From Anaerolineales bacterium UBA6055 (GTDB taxonomy: Bacteria > Chloroflexota > Anaerolineae > Aggregatilineales > Phototrophicaceae), in NCBI GenBank assembly GCA_002428985.1, contig DIYL01000047.1, positions 1 to 64,000 on the forward strand: a DNA stretch of 64,000 nucleotides, in the 5' to 3' direction. Below are positions 47,087-57,071 of this stretch, one piece after another. Every line of letters begins with the position of its first letter. Position 1 is the first letter of the stretch. Position numbers and translations under genes: made by a program. Below the pieces are notes generated by a model. The model saw nothing but the letters and a program-made list of their open reading frames with translations. It did no database searches and was not told where the DNA came from.

Positions 47087-49534
47087 TTAGTCCTCAGGGT
47101 CAGGTGCCAGCAAATCCCAGAAACGACGCAAGAGATAACGATGCTTCATCCCATGCGATACCAAAATCATCGTCAGCAAGAAGATCGCGACAATCAAAAT
47201 AATCAACAAGCTACCATCACCCCAATCCCACATTGGCGGGGTAAATTCAAACAAGACAGGATCAATATAAAACGAGAGGATTGTGAGTACCGTCAGAACC
47301 GAGCTGAGGGTCAATAATTTCCAGTTTTCTAGGAATGTTCTAGGATTATAAAAGTCGATCCCTTGAATATGCCATGTAATCAACATTCCATAGAGTGATA
47401 CTAGGATCGTTATTGCCGAGCGGGTCATACTTAAATCTTGTCCGGTACCGAAGTAAGTTATGATGTATAACAAGGTCAGTAATACCGCACTGTTAAAGCC
47501 CATCGTGAAGATATAATCCATGACATCACGCCGGAATTTTTCCATATATTGTGGTCTGAGCCAACCGAATGCAATAAATGTCGCTGGCAGATTGACTGTA
47601 CCGAAGGTTGCCCAACTAATCTGCACAGGTGTGATTGGAAATGGCAATGCCATGAATGCCACAAAAATAAACAATGCGATGTTATAGAAATTACGTACGA
47701 GGAACATTTTCATCGTGCCGAAGATTGTCTGGGTGGTTTCTTTACCTTCTGCAAAAGCGCGAGGTAAAGTCGACATTGCGTTATTCAGCAGCACAATATC
47801 AGCCACATCTTTACTGATTTGGGTGCCATCATTCATCACAATCGCCAGATTCGAGGCTTTGAGGGCTGGTACGTCATTGACACCATCACCAACCATCGAT
47901 ACATATTCGCCTTGACTGCGTAATGTCTGCACGATGCGCTGTTTGGTATGCGGTTCGATCCGCGCAAACACATTAGAATCACGGACAGCCGACGAAAATT
48001 GACCATCACCCATAGCGTCCAATTCATGCCCAACATACGCTTTGATCCCAATATCCATGCCCGACTGTTTTGCAATCGAGCGAACTGTTTCGACGTTGTC
48101 CCCACTGATGACCTTGAGGGTTAACCCTTCATCGCGGAAGGCTTGCAAAGTCTCTTGGATGTCTTCACGAATTTGATCACTCATGACGATCAGCGCAATC
48201 GGCTCGACATTCCCTGCAATTTTGCCTTGTTCAGGATCAGGTTCTTCATAGGTTTGAGCAAATGCGAGCACACGCATTCCGTCTTGCGCTAAGGTTTTTG
48301 CCTGTTGTGCATAGTCACTATCGGTCTGCAAAAGGCGCTCTGGTGCACCCATAATCAAGTATTTGTCATTGATTTGTATCGCGCCCCATTTACGTCCTGA
48401 TGAAAACGGTATTTCGCGATCTTTTTTCGGGTAGTTGTCATGTGTACCCATTTTATCAATATAGGTTTCAACGGCTTTCGCGGTATTGTTGCGATGTGCG
48501 AGGTTTTTGATATACACATGCAAGTCATTGTGAATCTGATTCTCGCTCATGTCGGTGATTGTAATCAGTTCTTGTACAGCGAGTTTATTTTGCGTCAATG
48601 TGCCTGTTTTATCGAAACACAGCACCGTCGCATTCGCCAAGGATTCGACCGCATTCACCCGCTGAATTAGCGTATCTTGCATACTGATTTTGATCGCACC
48701 GATGGTCAACGACAAAATTGCGACTAACACCAACCCCTGTGGGACGAGGCTTGTCGTAAAAACAACTGCGTTACGGATAATCTCTAGGAACGCATAATCG
48801 AGGAAAAAGCCTGTAATGAAGATCATCGGCACAAATACAAACATAATCAACACAGTGATTTCGACTGTGATGTCGATTTTTACTTGTGTCGGTGTTTTAT
48901 TGTTTTTGTACTCTTTCGCGATTGTGGAGAGTTGATTGATATTACTTTCTGCTCCGACGCGAGTCGCTTTCATGACGCCGGTACCCGCTGTACAGAATGA
49001 CCCTGAATAAACTTCTGCTCCGATATCTTTAAAGATCGCATCCGATTCGCCTGTCAGCAACGATTCATCCATTTCGAGCGAATCACTGGTGACAATTTCG
49101 CCATCAACCACCAGACGGTCGCCGGGTTCAATCCGTATAATGTCGTCTAGCACAACTTGGCGCATCGGCACTTCGACCCATTCACCATCACGTAAGCACA
49201 TCACTGTCTGTTCGGCTAATGATGCCAGATTATCGAGTTGTCGCTTGGCGTTGAATTCCTGAATCATGCCAAAGAATGTATTCGAGACAACACTAAATCC
49301 CGCAAAAAATGCTGTCGCATAATCTTGTAAAATCACAACAATCAAAATAAGTGAGCCAAGGACAATATTAAAGAGGTTCAGCACATTGTCCCGAAAAATG
49401 TCCCAATATGTACGTCCTACGCGTGCTTCAAAGTCATTGCTGTCTCCACGTGCAATACGTGCGTCGACTTCTTGCGAAGTCAATCCGATGATGTCGGGGG
49501 TGTCGTCGGTTGTTGGATTGGCAACAGTCTGCAT
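47087..49534 (-). CDS. P-type cation ATPase, CtpE-like
   Basis: This 815-residue pump has the actuator TGES loop (SLLTGESDAIF), the phosphorylation site CFDKTGTLTQNK and the hinge MVGDGVNDVPALK. There are about ten membrane helices. In the helix before the phosphorylation domain it reads SLVPQGLVL, where most Ca2+/cation pumps have PEGL. Length and order fit the P-type group around mycobacterial CtpE, which moves Ca2+ or similar ions. The transported ion is inferred only. There is no metal-binding N-terminal domain. The gene is divergent from the TIR-TPR gene at 49826. Confidence 0.88.
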   Translation of the reverse strand: MQTVANPTTDDTPDIIGLTSQEVDARIARGDSNDFEARVGRTYWDIFRDNVLNLFNIVLGSLILIVVILQDYATAFFAGFSVVSNTFFGMIQEFNAKRQLDNLASLAEQTVMCLRDGEWVEVPMRQVVLDDIIRIEPGDRLVVDGEIVTSDSLEMDESLLTGESDAIFKDIGAEVYSGSFCTAGTGVMKATRVGAESNINQLSTIAKEYKNNKTPTQVKIDITVEITVLIMFVFVPMIFITGFFLDYAFLEIIRNAVVFTTSLVPQGLVLVAILSLTIGAIKISMQDTLIQRVNAVESLANATVLCFDKTGTLTQNKLAVQELITITDMSENQIHNDLHVYIKNLAHRNNTAKAVETYIDKMGTHDNYPKKDREIPFSSGRKWGAIQINDKYLIMGAPERLLQTDSDYAQQAKTLAQDGMRVLAFAQTYEEPDPEQGKIAGNVEPIALIVMSDQIREDIQETLQAFRDEGLTLKVISGDNVETVRSIAKQSGMDIGIKAYVGHELDAMGDGQFSSAVRDSNVFARIEPHTKQRIVQTLRSQGEYVSMVGDGVNDVPALKASNLAIVMNDGTQISKDVADIVLLNNAMSTLPRAFAEGKETTQTIFGTMKMFLVRNFYNIALFIFVAFMALPFPITPVQISWATFGTVNLPATFIAFGWLRPQYMEKFRRDVMDYIFTMGFNSAVLLTLLYIITYFGTGQDLSMTRSAITILVSLYGMLITWHIQGIDFYNPRTFLENWKLLTLSSVLTVLTILSFYIDPVLFEFTPPMWDWGDGSLLIILIVAIFLLTMILVSHGMKHRYLLRRFWDLLAPDPED

Positions 49535-49763
49535 AGTTTGCTCAATTCTTGATGTTGGTTATGTCTATCGTGTATACGCAAAAATGGTGACATCGGTTCG
49601 TCATACCAATGACAACCCTTATGACCATGTGTGGATACTATCTTTATTTTAGCGAGGTTTGAACGATAACGCATATCCTAAGAGCAGTCTACGAATTTTA
49701 TAAGCTTTAGTGATAAATATTCGCTATGGTACGATCTGTTTATCATTCTAAGGTCTATACTTA

Positions 49764-49792
49764 TTGACATCACAATTTTAACGTGTTACAAA
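49764..49792 (+). promoter_or_regulatory. Promoter of the TIR-TPR gene
   Basis: TTGACA (49764-49769), a 17-bp spacer and TACAAA (49787-49792) lie 34 bp before the ATG at 49826. GGGAG near 49812-49816 is the ribosome site. Confidence 0.55.
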
Positions 49793-49825
49793 CATTTCTC
49801 GATACTATATCTGGGAGAACGTATC

Positions 49826-50935
49826 ATGTCACAAATCGATAAGACAGTTTTCATCAGTTACCGTCGGACCAACAAATTTACAGCCTTAGCGATTTTCAAG
49901 GAACTAACCGCTAAAGGGTATGATGTGTTTTTTGATTACACCTCCATCAAAACGGGTGATTTTTCACAGATTATCCTGCGCGAAATCCGAGCACGTGGAC
50001 ACTTCCTTATTATTCTTACACCCAGTGCGCTACAGCGTTGTAATGAACCGGGTGATTGGGTTCGGCGCGAAATTGAATATGCGATAGAACATAAGCGCCA
50101 TATCATCCCGTTAATGTTTGATGGCTTTGATTTTGGGGATATGGCAGAGTATATGACAGGTGATCTGGCATTGTTGCGAAATTACAATGGGTTGCGTGTA
50201 CCTGTTGATTACTTTGATGCTGCAATGGAACGCTTAACTGATGATTACCTTAATATTCCGATCAATACTGTTTTACACCCCACACCGACTGACAATCTCA
50301 AAGATGTGCAAACTACTATCCAGTTTGCCTCATCACAACCCACACCAGATATTGCGCAATTATCTGCTGAAGACTACTTTGAACGTGCGCTAAAACGCCC
50401 TGCTGATGATCTTGAAGGACGCATCCGCGACTATAATCAGGCAATCGCAAAACGCCCAGATTTTGCCGAAGCATATAACAATCGGGGAATCGCACACTTT
50501 AACAATGGGGACTATAACAAAGCGGTCGAAGACTACACATTATCTATTGAATACAACAACCCTGAGTTATTCCGCCCATATATCAGTCGGGGCAATGTCT
50601 ACTTCACACAAGAAAAATATGATCTGGCACTTGCTGATTATGATGAAGCGATTCGCCTCAACCCAGAAGATGATGAAGCATATAATAATCGCGGTGTAAT
50701 TTATCGAAAACGTGGACGCTACAATCAAGCACTGGAAGATTTTCATACAGCGATGAAATATAATCCGACCGATGCATCGCCATATCTCAACGCAGGACTT
50801 GTGCATGAAAATCTGGGGAACTTTAAAGTAGCGATTGAAAATTTTGAGAAGTATATTGACTTGGATGGGCGCAGAGCTGATGAGGTAAAGGGTTGGATTG
50901 CTGACAATAAGGCGAAATTAGATAGTCAAAAGTAA
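49826..50935 (+). CDS. TIR-domain protein with TPR repeats
   Basis: Residues 1-145 form a TIR domain: VFISYRRTNKFTALAIFKEL, YDVFFDYTSIKTGDF, FLIILTPSAL and the putative NADase Glu E82 in DWVRREIEYA. Residues about 185-365 hold about five tetratricopeptide repeats (EAYNNRGIAHFNNGDYNKAV, LADYDEAIRLNPEDDEAYNN). TIR domains of bacteria hydrolyse NAD+ or make signalling nucleotides. Fusion to TPRs fits a sensor or scaffold. Genes nearby include NACHT and a second TIR protein. A defence role is inferred. Confidence 0.9.
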   Translation: MSQIDKTVFISYRRTNKFTALAIFKELTAKGYDVFFDYTSIKTGDFSQIILREIRARGHFLIILTPSALQRCNEPGDWVRREIEYAIEHKRHIIPLMFDGFDFGDMAEYMTGDLALLRNYNGLRVPVDYFDAAMERLTDDYLNIPINTVLHPTPTDNLKDVQTTIQFASSQPTPDIAQLSAEDYFERALKRPADDLEGRIRDYNQAIAKRPDFAEAYNNRGIAHFNNGDYNKAVEDYTLSIEYNNPELFRPYISRGNVYFTQEKYDLALADYDEAIRLNPEDDEAYNNRGVIYRKRGRYNQALEDFHTAMKYNPTDASPYLNAGLVHENLGNFKVAIENFEKYIDLDGRRADEVKGWIADNKAKLDSQK

Positions 50936-50943
50936 CGGATAAA

Positions 50944-50982
50944 GAGACTTGCTCTCTACGATATATTGCAAAGGCAAGTCTC
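50944..50982 (+). terminator. Terminator candidate after the TIR-TPR gene
   Basis: GAGACTTGC (50944-50952) pairs with GCAAGTCTC (50974-50982) across a 21-nt loop. A T-rich stretch ending in TTTTT follows. It lies 9 bp after the stop. Confidence 0.5.
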
Positions 50983-51069
50983 AACTTTATTGATTTTTCA
51001 TAGTGCTTCTACTGTATATCGATGTCAATTTTGTTGAAAAGTCTAACTTATCAACTTGTTAAACCAAAG

Positions 51070-51828
51070 CTATATTTTCAAAAAGGATTTTATTTTGGGT
51101 ATCACTAATTCAGTCTCTGAGACAAGTTGAAGGTGATTAAGATCAGCAAAAGTATATAGCTCAAGCCCCGCAGCCTCAATTTCGTCATGTTGCTCATGTA
51201 ATTTATTATATACATCCCCATCATTAGTGCCGGTATAGACAAGTGTTGGACACTTCAGATCACTTGGGGAAATAGTAGACCAGTTGGGTAAACTGTGAAT
51301 ACGTGCTAGGAGTAATGGAAAATTTGTTTTTTCAACAAAGGCTCTTTCTTGTTCATTTACTTCATCGAGCCTTCCAGTTTCTTTGAGTCTTTCTAGAGGT
51401 TTCAATTCAGCTAATGATTTTTGTAACCCTAGTTTAGTAAAAAGCTTGCCAAAGTAACTTCCAGCAATAATGGCTCGTTTAACTCTTTTTGATCGTGTCG
51501 CTAAATGAGTCCCAATAGTTGCTCCAAATGACCAACCCCAATAATAGAATGTGTCACATCCACAAGCATCAGCTACGGCGAGAACATCATCCGTATGGAG
51601 TTCTGGTGTATATGACGCAGCATCTAGATGACCATCACTTTCTCCACATCCTCGAAAATCTAAGGTAATAACTTGAAAAATCGAGGTTAACTGTTCGATT
51701 AGACCAAATTCATGCCACAATTGACGACCCCCGTAGAAACCATGAGCTAAGATCAGAGTTTCGCCTTGACCAGCTTTGTCAAAAGCAATTCGAGTATGAT
51801 CACTTGAAAAAGTATATAAGGTGTTCAT
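51070..51828 (-). CDS. Alpha/beta hydrolase, lineage-divergent
   Basis: This 252-residue protein has an alpha/beta hydrolase frame: LILAHGFYGGRQLWHEFGLI, TLDFRGCGESDGHLD and the nucleophile elbow YYWGWSFGATIGTHLA (Ser). The late ADLNHLQLVSET supplies the His. It has a normal length for the family. It stands on the minus strand between the TIR-TPR and NACHT genes and is transcribed in the same direction as NACHT. It may be a simple esterase; the substrate is unknown. Confidence 0.85.
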   Translation of the reverse strand: MNTLYTFSSDHTRIAFDKAGQGETLILAHGFYGGRQLWHEFGLIEQLTSIFQVITLDFRGCGESDGHLDAASYTPELHTDDVLAVADACGCDTFYYWGWSFGATIGTHLATRSKRVKRAIIAGSYFGKLFTKLGLQKSLAELKPLERLKETGRLDEVNEQERAFVEKTNFPLLLARIHSLPNWSTISPSDLKCPTLVYTGTNDGDVYNKLHEQHDEIEAAGLELYTFADLNHLQLVSETELVIPKIKSFLKI

Positions 51829-51918
51829 CCATGCAAATCCTTTATTGTTAGCTAACCTAAATGGGGAGTAGATGATCAGATAAACATCTAAAACAACTTA
51901 TTTTGTGTTTTTATCTTA

Positions 51919-51965
51919 AAGTCAAAAAAGTACCCAACAGAGCTACCAAATATGATAACTCTGTT
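51919..51965 (-). terminator. Terminator candidate behind the NACHT gene
   Basis: On the minus strand AACAGAG pairs with CTCTGTT around a 16-nt loop. Six T residues start about six bases later. It lies about 90 bp after the NACHT stop and separates it from the hydrolase gene. Confidence 0.45.
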
Positions 51966-52057
51966 TCATTAACTGTGGTGTTCCCTGAAATTTGCAATGT
52001 TGAGTTATAGGGGAATAACTTAATAACTCTCAGCAGAACTTATCAGTAGGCGATCTA

Positions 52058-54478
52058 TTATGTATCGATTTCGATTTCAGCAAAATGCTCCAGCAGATAG
52101 CGATGCACAAAGATATAACCACCGCCGACTTTGCGCAACAGAATCAAGCTGGCTGCATGATCAAGCACTTTGGCATAATTGGTTGGAATATCACCATTGC
52201 TCCAGAGCATAAAGCGCAAGAGTAGATGTTTGATGATGGTATCTGTACCACCATACATCAACCCTGCAACCACCCCGAACGAAATCCCTAAAATCATGCC
52301 TATTTGGAGATCGTCACTAATTCGGTCAATCTCCCATTGTGAAAGTCCGTCGAAGGTAAAGCCACTATTGATAAATTCTGCACCGTAAAATGCAACCATA
52401 GACAGTGCACCAATAAAGATACCCACGAGTGCAAATGCACCTGTAACTTTGAGTGCGGTTTTGAAGGAATCACGAATCCCTTGATTTGGTTCGGTACGGG
52501 CTTCGACAGTTTCGCTCTTACGTAAACCACCGACGACACCCCCAACGAGTACACACAATGTCCCGACGGGTAAGCCGATTTGAATAATCCGCATACCGAA
52601 ATTGCCATCAAAGCAACACCCCATTTGCATCGAAATGAAATCTAAACCGATAAAGACAACCGTCACAGCCACACCGACATTCATCCCGCGCCAGCTCCAG
52701 CGCCAACCGATACGTTCGACACTTTCGATGCGATCGCGGAAACTTCCTGTAATGAGACCAATCCCGCCTGTAAATAATCCAATAACGAGAATGGCAAATG
52801 GCATATAACTGAGATCATAACCTTGGTGATTCAGGAAAAAGAACCATAATGTGAACCATGTCGCACAACCAAACAAGAATCCTGCGAGTCCGGTTGCGAT
52901 TAGTCGACCACGCCCAGACCGACGACCCCACCAACCAGCCAATAGGGTAACAATCAGCCCGCCGACGAGTCCAGTTATCAGACTGAATTCCATCAGGTAA
53001 GCAAACGATTCAAGGCCACTCATATGGTAGTTTGATACACCAACTTCCCAGAAGTGCCGTCCATATGTTTCAAAGTCACCAGATGACGGCAAAGCAATCA
53101 AGATGATAAAGATAAACCCGCCAATCACACTAGCAACAAAGCTAATGCATATGCTTGTGACAGCTATACGCGCACGATAACTTTTCGCTTGCCCCTTAAT
53201 TGCTAGTCGGTCACTTGTAAATGCCATGAGACCCGTTAGACCGAAGGGAACGCCACCCATGAGCATCCCAAATAAAGCCCCGAATGTCGTCCAGAGCATA
53301 ACTGCTTCGAAACCGTAAATCGTGGTGCTGCTACGATAAAATGAGATGTCGTCTCCGATTATAATTGCAGCAAACACCATACCGACAAACAATGCCAATC
53401 CACCTGCAATCCCGCCAATAATTGTGCCGTATGCCGTCCGACTAAATAGTTTGTAGAGGCTTTGTCCCTTGCGTGTTTCGATCCAGTCCCACTGTAAATT
53501 TTCGATGTGGAAGAGGGTCTGACGGCGTTCAACCATACGCCCCGCCAACCACGATAGATACGTGACGATTTCATCGGGTTCATATTCGCGCGATTTGCTA
53601 TGCCGTTCAAACATAGTTTGGACGTAGGTGTCAAATAAATGACGACGCTGTACATCTAATGAGATGTCATCAGGTAAAGTCGCCGTATCGAGTTCTTGAT
53701 AGGCGAGTGCCATAATACTCAATGTGAGTGGGGTTTCGGCTAGCGCGCGTAGACGTTTATCAGTCTGAAGTTGCGCCCCTAAGCCGTCCATTGATGCACC
53801 AAAACTCGCTAGATAAGACGAAATTTGTTCGTTATCGAGTGTATCAATCATCACCGCATCGTGGAAATTGAGCTTCTGTGAGAGCGCATCGTAATCAGCA
53901 GTGCGGCTACAGACAACCATCGGAATATCAGGGTGGGTGGTGTGGTAGTTGTTGATTGCTTCAACACATTCATTGCGGACACTATCAGCTACTTCGTCTA
54001 AGCCATCCAGCAACAGCAATAGCGATTGTGAATCCACCCATTGTTCGGCGACATTACGTGCCACCTGATATTTCACATTGAGTTCATCAACTAACCATTG
54101 CTCTAATGGCAGTTTGTCTTTCGCCCATGATGATAAGTTGAAGACAATCGGTAGGCGATAGGTCGGTTGTGTCTCGGCACGCTTGAGTAAATCTTGTGTC
54201 AGTTCGAGTAAAAGTGTCGTTTTACCACTACCGGGTTCACCGAGGATGAGCAAACTCCCACCGGATAAATCAAATACATCAACGATGCGTGTCTCCGGTG
54301 ATAATTGGCGTTGACTGTCATTACGGCGGATTTTGACATCCCACGGACGGTGCAATTGATCAGTCCGTGATTGCAAACCAAGTTGCATCAAGACTGCGCC
54401 ATGTAATGAATTATCGAGTACGCCATCTATCCAGAAGCGACGCACATTCTCAATCATTTGTTGACGATTATTGGACAT
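52058..54478 (-). CDS. NACHT NTPase with polytopic membrane C-terminus
   Basis: This 806-residue protein has an N-terminal NACHT NTPase: Walker A GEPGSGKTTLLLEL (about residues 80-93), Walker B LLLLLDGLDEVADSVRNECV, and sensor MVVCSRTADYDALS. Residues about 330-770 contain about ten hydrophobic segments rich in Gly (GTIIGGIAGGLALFVG, GTLCVLVGGVVGG). The last 40 residues are soluble and include RKVGGGYIFVHRYLLEHFAE. NACHT proteins serve in immune and programmed-death systems in eukaryotes and in bacterial anti-phage defence. The membrane-spanning output is a known but less studied architecture. It runs antiparallel to the metal ATPase gene at 54694. Confidence 0.85.
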   Translation of the reverse strand: MSNNRQQMIENVRRFWIDGVLDNSLHGAVLMQLGLQSRTDQLHRPWDVKIRRNDSQRQLSPETRIVDVFDLSGGSLLILGEPGSGKTTLLLELTQDLLKRAETQPTYRLPIVFNLSSWAKDKLPLEQWLVDELNVKYQVARNVAEQWVDSQSLLLLLDGLDEVADSVRNECVEAINNYHTTHPDIPMVVCSRTADYDALSQKLNFHDAVMIDTLDNEQISSYLASFGASMDGLGAQLQTDKRLRALAETPLTLSIMALAYQELDTATLPDDISLDVQRRHLFDTYVQTMFERHSKSREYEPDEIVTYLSWLAGRMVERRQTLFHIENLQWDWIETRKGQSLYKLFSRTAYGTIIGGIAGGLALFVGMVFAAIIIGDDISFYRSSTTIYGFEAVMLWTTFGALFGMLMGGVPFGLTGLMAFTSDRLAIKGQAKSYRARIAVTSICISFVASVIGGFIFIILIALPSSGDFETYGRHFWEVGVSNYHMSGLESFAYLMEFSLITGLVGGLIVTLLAGWWGRRSGRGRLIATGLAGFLFGCATWFTLWFFFLNHQGYDLSYMPFAILVIGLFTGGIGLITGSFRDRIESVERIGWRWSWRGMNVGVAVTVVFIGLDFISMQMGCCFDGNFGMRIIQIGLPVGTLCVLVGGVVGGLRKSETVEARTEPNQGIRDSFKTALKVTGAFALVGIFIGALSMVAFYGAEFINSGFTFDGLSQWEIDRISDDLQIGMILGISFGVVAGLMYGGTDTIIKHLLLRFMLWSNGDIPTNYAKVLDHAASLILLRKVGGGYIFVHRYLLEHFAEIEIDT

Positions 54479-54604
54479 AGATTGGATTCTCCCTGTGCAC
54501 TTGCGTTACTATCACTATACACGGGAAAAAGTCGAATTCATCCAATCGTATAGAAGGCGTTGACAAAATCCCTACTAAAGTGAGTTACCCTGACGCGATT
54601 TTCC

Positions 54605-54633
54605 TTGACGGGGAAATAGCAGAGTGCTAGACT
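54605..54633 (+). promoter_or_regulatory. Promoter of the P1B ATPase gene
   Basis: TTGACG (54605-54610), a 17-bp spacer and TAGACT (54628-54633) precede the ATG at 54694. An alternative TTGACA with a 19-bp spacer lies at 54560-54590 and would suit a MerR-type metal regulator. Confidence 0.45.
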
Positions 54634-54693
54634 GAACATAGTACTGTAAGTAATTAGTTAATGATACATTATCTCACTTGAGAGGTTATAAAT

Positions 54694-57060
54694 ATGCCTC
54701 AACAAACTTATCAAATCGGCAATATGGACTGTGCTGGATGTGCACGCGAAGTCCAAACCGGAGTTGAAAAATTAGATGGTACAAGTAACGTCAGTGTTGA
54801 TTTTGCAACTAAAACGCTGCAATTTGATGGCGATGTACCGTATGAACAATTGAAGAAACGGGTTGAAGCCCTCGGGAAAACAATCGAGGAGCCGACCACC
54901 GTACAAACATACATCGTCGGCAATATGGATTGTGCTGGATGTGCACGCGAAGTCCAAACCGGAGTCGAAAAACTCGATGGGGTAGAATTTGTGCATGTCG
55001 ATTATGCATCAAGTACCATGCAACTGACAGGTACGGTCGACTATGACACCCTCAAACATCGGGTTGAATCACTTGGTAAAACCCTATTATCCGAGTCGCA
55101 ATCGCAAGAAGACGAAAAGCCCAAACGTGGGGGTATTCTCGGTTTTTGGGATTATCTGTGGGAACGCCAATCGACACAACTGGCAATGTATGGCGGAGCA
55201 GCCTTACTTTTTGCGGTTGCGCTCGATGTGTTCCAGATTGCACCAAGCGGAATCGTCGATATGGTGTATGTGTTGGCTATGGTGATTGCAATTAAGCCGA
55301 TTGCTGAAAGTGGAATTAATACTCTGCGCATCAACCACGAATTTAACATCAATATGCTGATGACAATTGCTGCTGTTGGCGCGATTATACTCGGTGAATA
55401 TCTCGAAAGTGCGACGGTTATTTTTCTATTTGCAATTGGTGAAGCACTGGAAGGCTACACTGCCGACCGTGCTCGTGATAGCTTACGCAGTTTAGTCGCA
55501 TTAAAACCCGCGACTGCTAATCGTATTGTCGGAGAATCCACACAGGTGATTCCAGTTGAGCATCTTAAAATTGATGATCATATTCGGGTCTTACCGGGTG
55601 AAAAAATCCCGATGGATGGTGAAGTCCTGTCTGGTCACAGTAGTGTCAACCAAGCTAGCATCACGGGTGAAAGTCTACCCGTTGCCAAAGCAGAATCCGA
55701 CGAAGTCTATGCAGGGTCAATTAATGGGGAAGGTGCACTCGATATTCGTGTGACAAAACTTTCCAAAGATAATACCCTCAGCCGGATTATTGATCTTGTG
55801 CAAAAGGCGCAATCCGTTCGTGCACCGAGTCAACGCCTCATTGATCAATTCGCGCATGTATATACACCAGCAGTCGCGATCATTGCGCTTTTCGTGGCAC
55901 TTGTCCCACCGATAGTCTTTGGTCAACCCTTCTATGATACCCCGACCGAACAAGGATGGTTCTATCGTGCACTATCCATGTTGGTGATTGCCTGCCCATG
56001 TGCGCTGGTGATTAGTACACCTGTGACGGTCATCAGTGCGATTACATCCGTCGCGCGACGCGGAGTTTTGATTAAAGGTGGCGCGCATCTGGAAATGTTG
56101 GGACAGATTGATGCGATTGCATTTGATAAAACTGGGACGCTCACCCGTGGTAAGCCGACTGTCACCGAAACACATACCAATGAATGTAACGGCGAAAAAT
56201 TCTGTGATCCATGTGATGATTTGATGACGTTAGCGGCATCGGTCGAAGCGCAGAGTACACACCCCTATGCACAAGCGATTTTAGCATCAGCAGAACAACG
56301 CGAGTTAGCGTATGCAATGGCTGAAAATGTCGAAACATTAGCGGGGCGCGGTGTTCGCGGAACAGTCAACGGTAAGCAGGTGACCATCGGGAGTCACAGT
56401 TACTTTGAAAATGAATTTGCGCATACCCCGCATCTTTGCACGACTGCAAAACAAATCGAATCCAACGGACAGACAGCAGTGATGTTACACGATGGCGAGG
56501 ATGTGCGTGGTGTAATTGCAGTTGCCGATACGGTTCGAGATGAGAGCAAAGCTGTTGTGTCTGAATTGCACGATTTGGGTGTGAAGTCCGTCATGCTGAC
56601 GGGCGATAATAACATGGTTGCACAAGCAATTGGTGCACAGGTCGGCGTTGATGATGTCTATGCGGAATTGCTCCCAGAGGACAAAGTCAATGCAGTCGAA
56701 AAAATGCAAGCGCAATATAAAACGGTCGCAATGATTGGTGATGGCATTAACGATACCCCCGCGTTAGCAACAGCTCAGGTTGGGATTGCTATGGGCGGCG
56801 CAGGTACAGCCCAAGCGATGGAAACAGCGGATATTGTCCTGATGGCAGATAACCTCAAACAATTACCATTCGCGATTCGTATGGCGCGTTTCTCCCGCAC
56901 CTTGATCAAGCAGAATATCATCTTGTCGTTCGGGTTAAAGGCGATTTTCCTAATCCTAGCACTGACCGGAAATGTTACGATGCTAGCGGCGGTCTTCGCA
57001 GATATGGGTATGTCATTGATTGTGACACTCAATGGGATGCGAGCGCTGAAGAAAAAATAA
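54694..57060 (+). CDS. P1B-type Zn/Cd/Pb ATPase with two HMA domains
   Basis: This 788-residue pump exports soft divalent metals. Two N-terminal HMA domains each carry MDCAGCAREV (C13/C16 and C80/C83). Then come six to eight membrane helices, the ion path motif VIACPCALVIST, the phosphorylation site AFDKTGTLTRGK and the hinge MIGDGINDTPAL. The CPC motif fits Zn/Cd/Pb rather than Cu pumps. The two HMA units share a 35-bp identical core at DNA level, which points to recent duplication or conversion. It is followed eleven bases later by a TIR-domain gene that is probably cotranscribed. Confidence 0.92.
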   Translation: MPQQTYQIGNMDCAGCAREVQTGVEKLDGTSNVSVDFATKTLQFDGDVPYEQLKKRVEALGKTIEEPTTVQTYIVGNMDCAGCAREVQTGVEKLDGVEFVHVDYASSTMQLTGTVDYDTLKHRVESLGKTLLSESQSQEDEKPKRGGILGFWDYLWERQSTQLAMYGGAALLFAVALDVFQIAPSGIVDMVYVLAMVIAIKPIAESGINTLRINHEFNINMLMTIAAVGAIILGEYLESATVIFLFAIGEALEGYTADRARDSLRSLVALKPATANRIVGESTQVIPVEHLKIDDHIRVLPGEKIPMDGEVLSGHSSVNQASITGESLPVAKAESDEVYAGSINGEGALDIRVTKLSKDNTLSRIIDLVQKAQSVRAPSQRLIDQFAHVYTPAVAIIALFVALVPPIVFGQPFYDTPTEQGWFYRALSMLVIACPCALVISTPVTVISAITSVARRGVLIKGGAHLEMLGQIDAIAFDKTGTLTRGKPTVTETHTNECNGEKFCDPCDDLMTLAASVEAQSTHPYAQAILASAEQRELAYAMAENVETLAGRGVRGTVNGKQVTIGSHSYFENEFAHTPHLCTTAKQIESNGQTAVMLHDGEDVRGVIAVADTVRDESKAVVSELHDLGVKSVMLTGDNNMVAQAIGAQVGVDDVYAELLPEDKVNAVEKMQAQYKTVAMIGDGINDTPALATAQVGIAMGGAGTAQAMETADIVLMADNLKQLPFAIRMARFSRTLIKQNIILSFGLKAIFLILALTGNVTMLAAVFADMGMSLIVTLNGMRALKKK
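54718..54981 (+). repeat. Near-identical duplicated HMA-coding segments
   Basis: About 62 bp at 54718-54779 recurs at 54919-54980 with a handful of third-position changes and one two-base codon change. The offset is 201 bp, so 67 codons. Confidence 0.8.
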
Positions 57061-57071
57061 GGAGATAACAA

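Noticed and set aside
54560..54590. MerR-type promoter with a 19-bp spacer before the P1B ATPase
   Set aside because: The dyad in the spacer is imperfect, the -10 is poor (TTACCC), and a better conventional promoter lies just downstream. It is kept only as an alternative.
54772..55012. Several short minus-strand frames inside the HMA-coding region
   Set aside because: They lie in the shadow of the duplicated HMA domains and show no ribosome sites.
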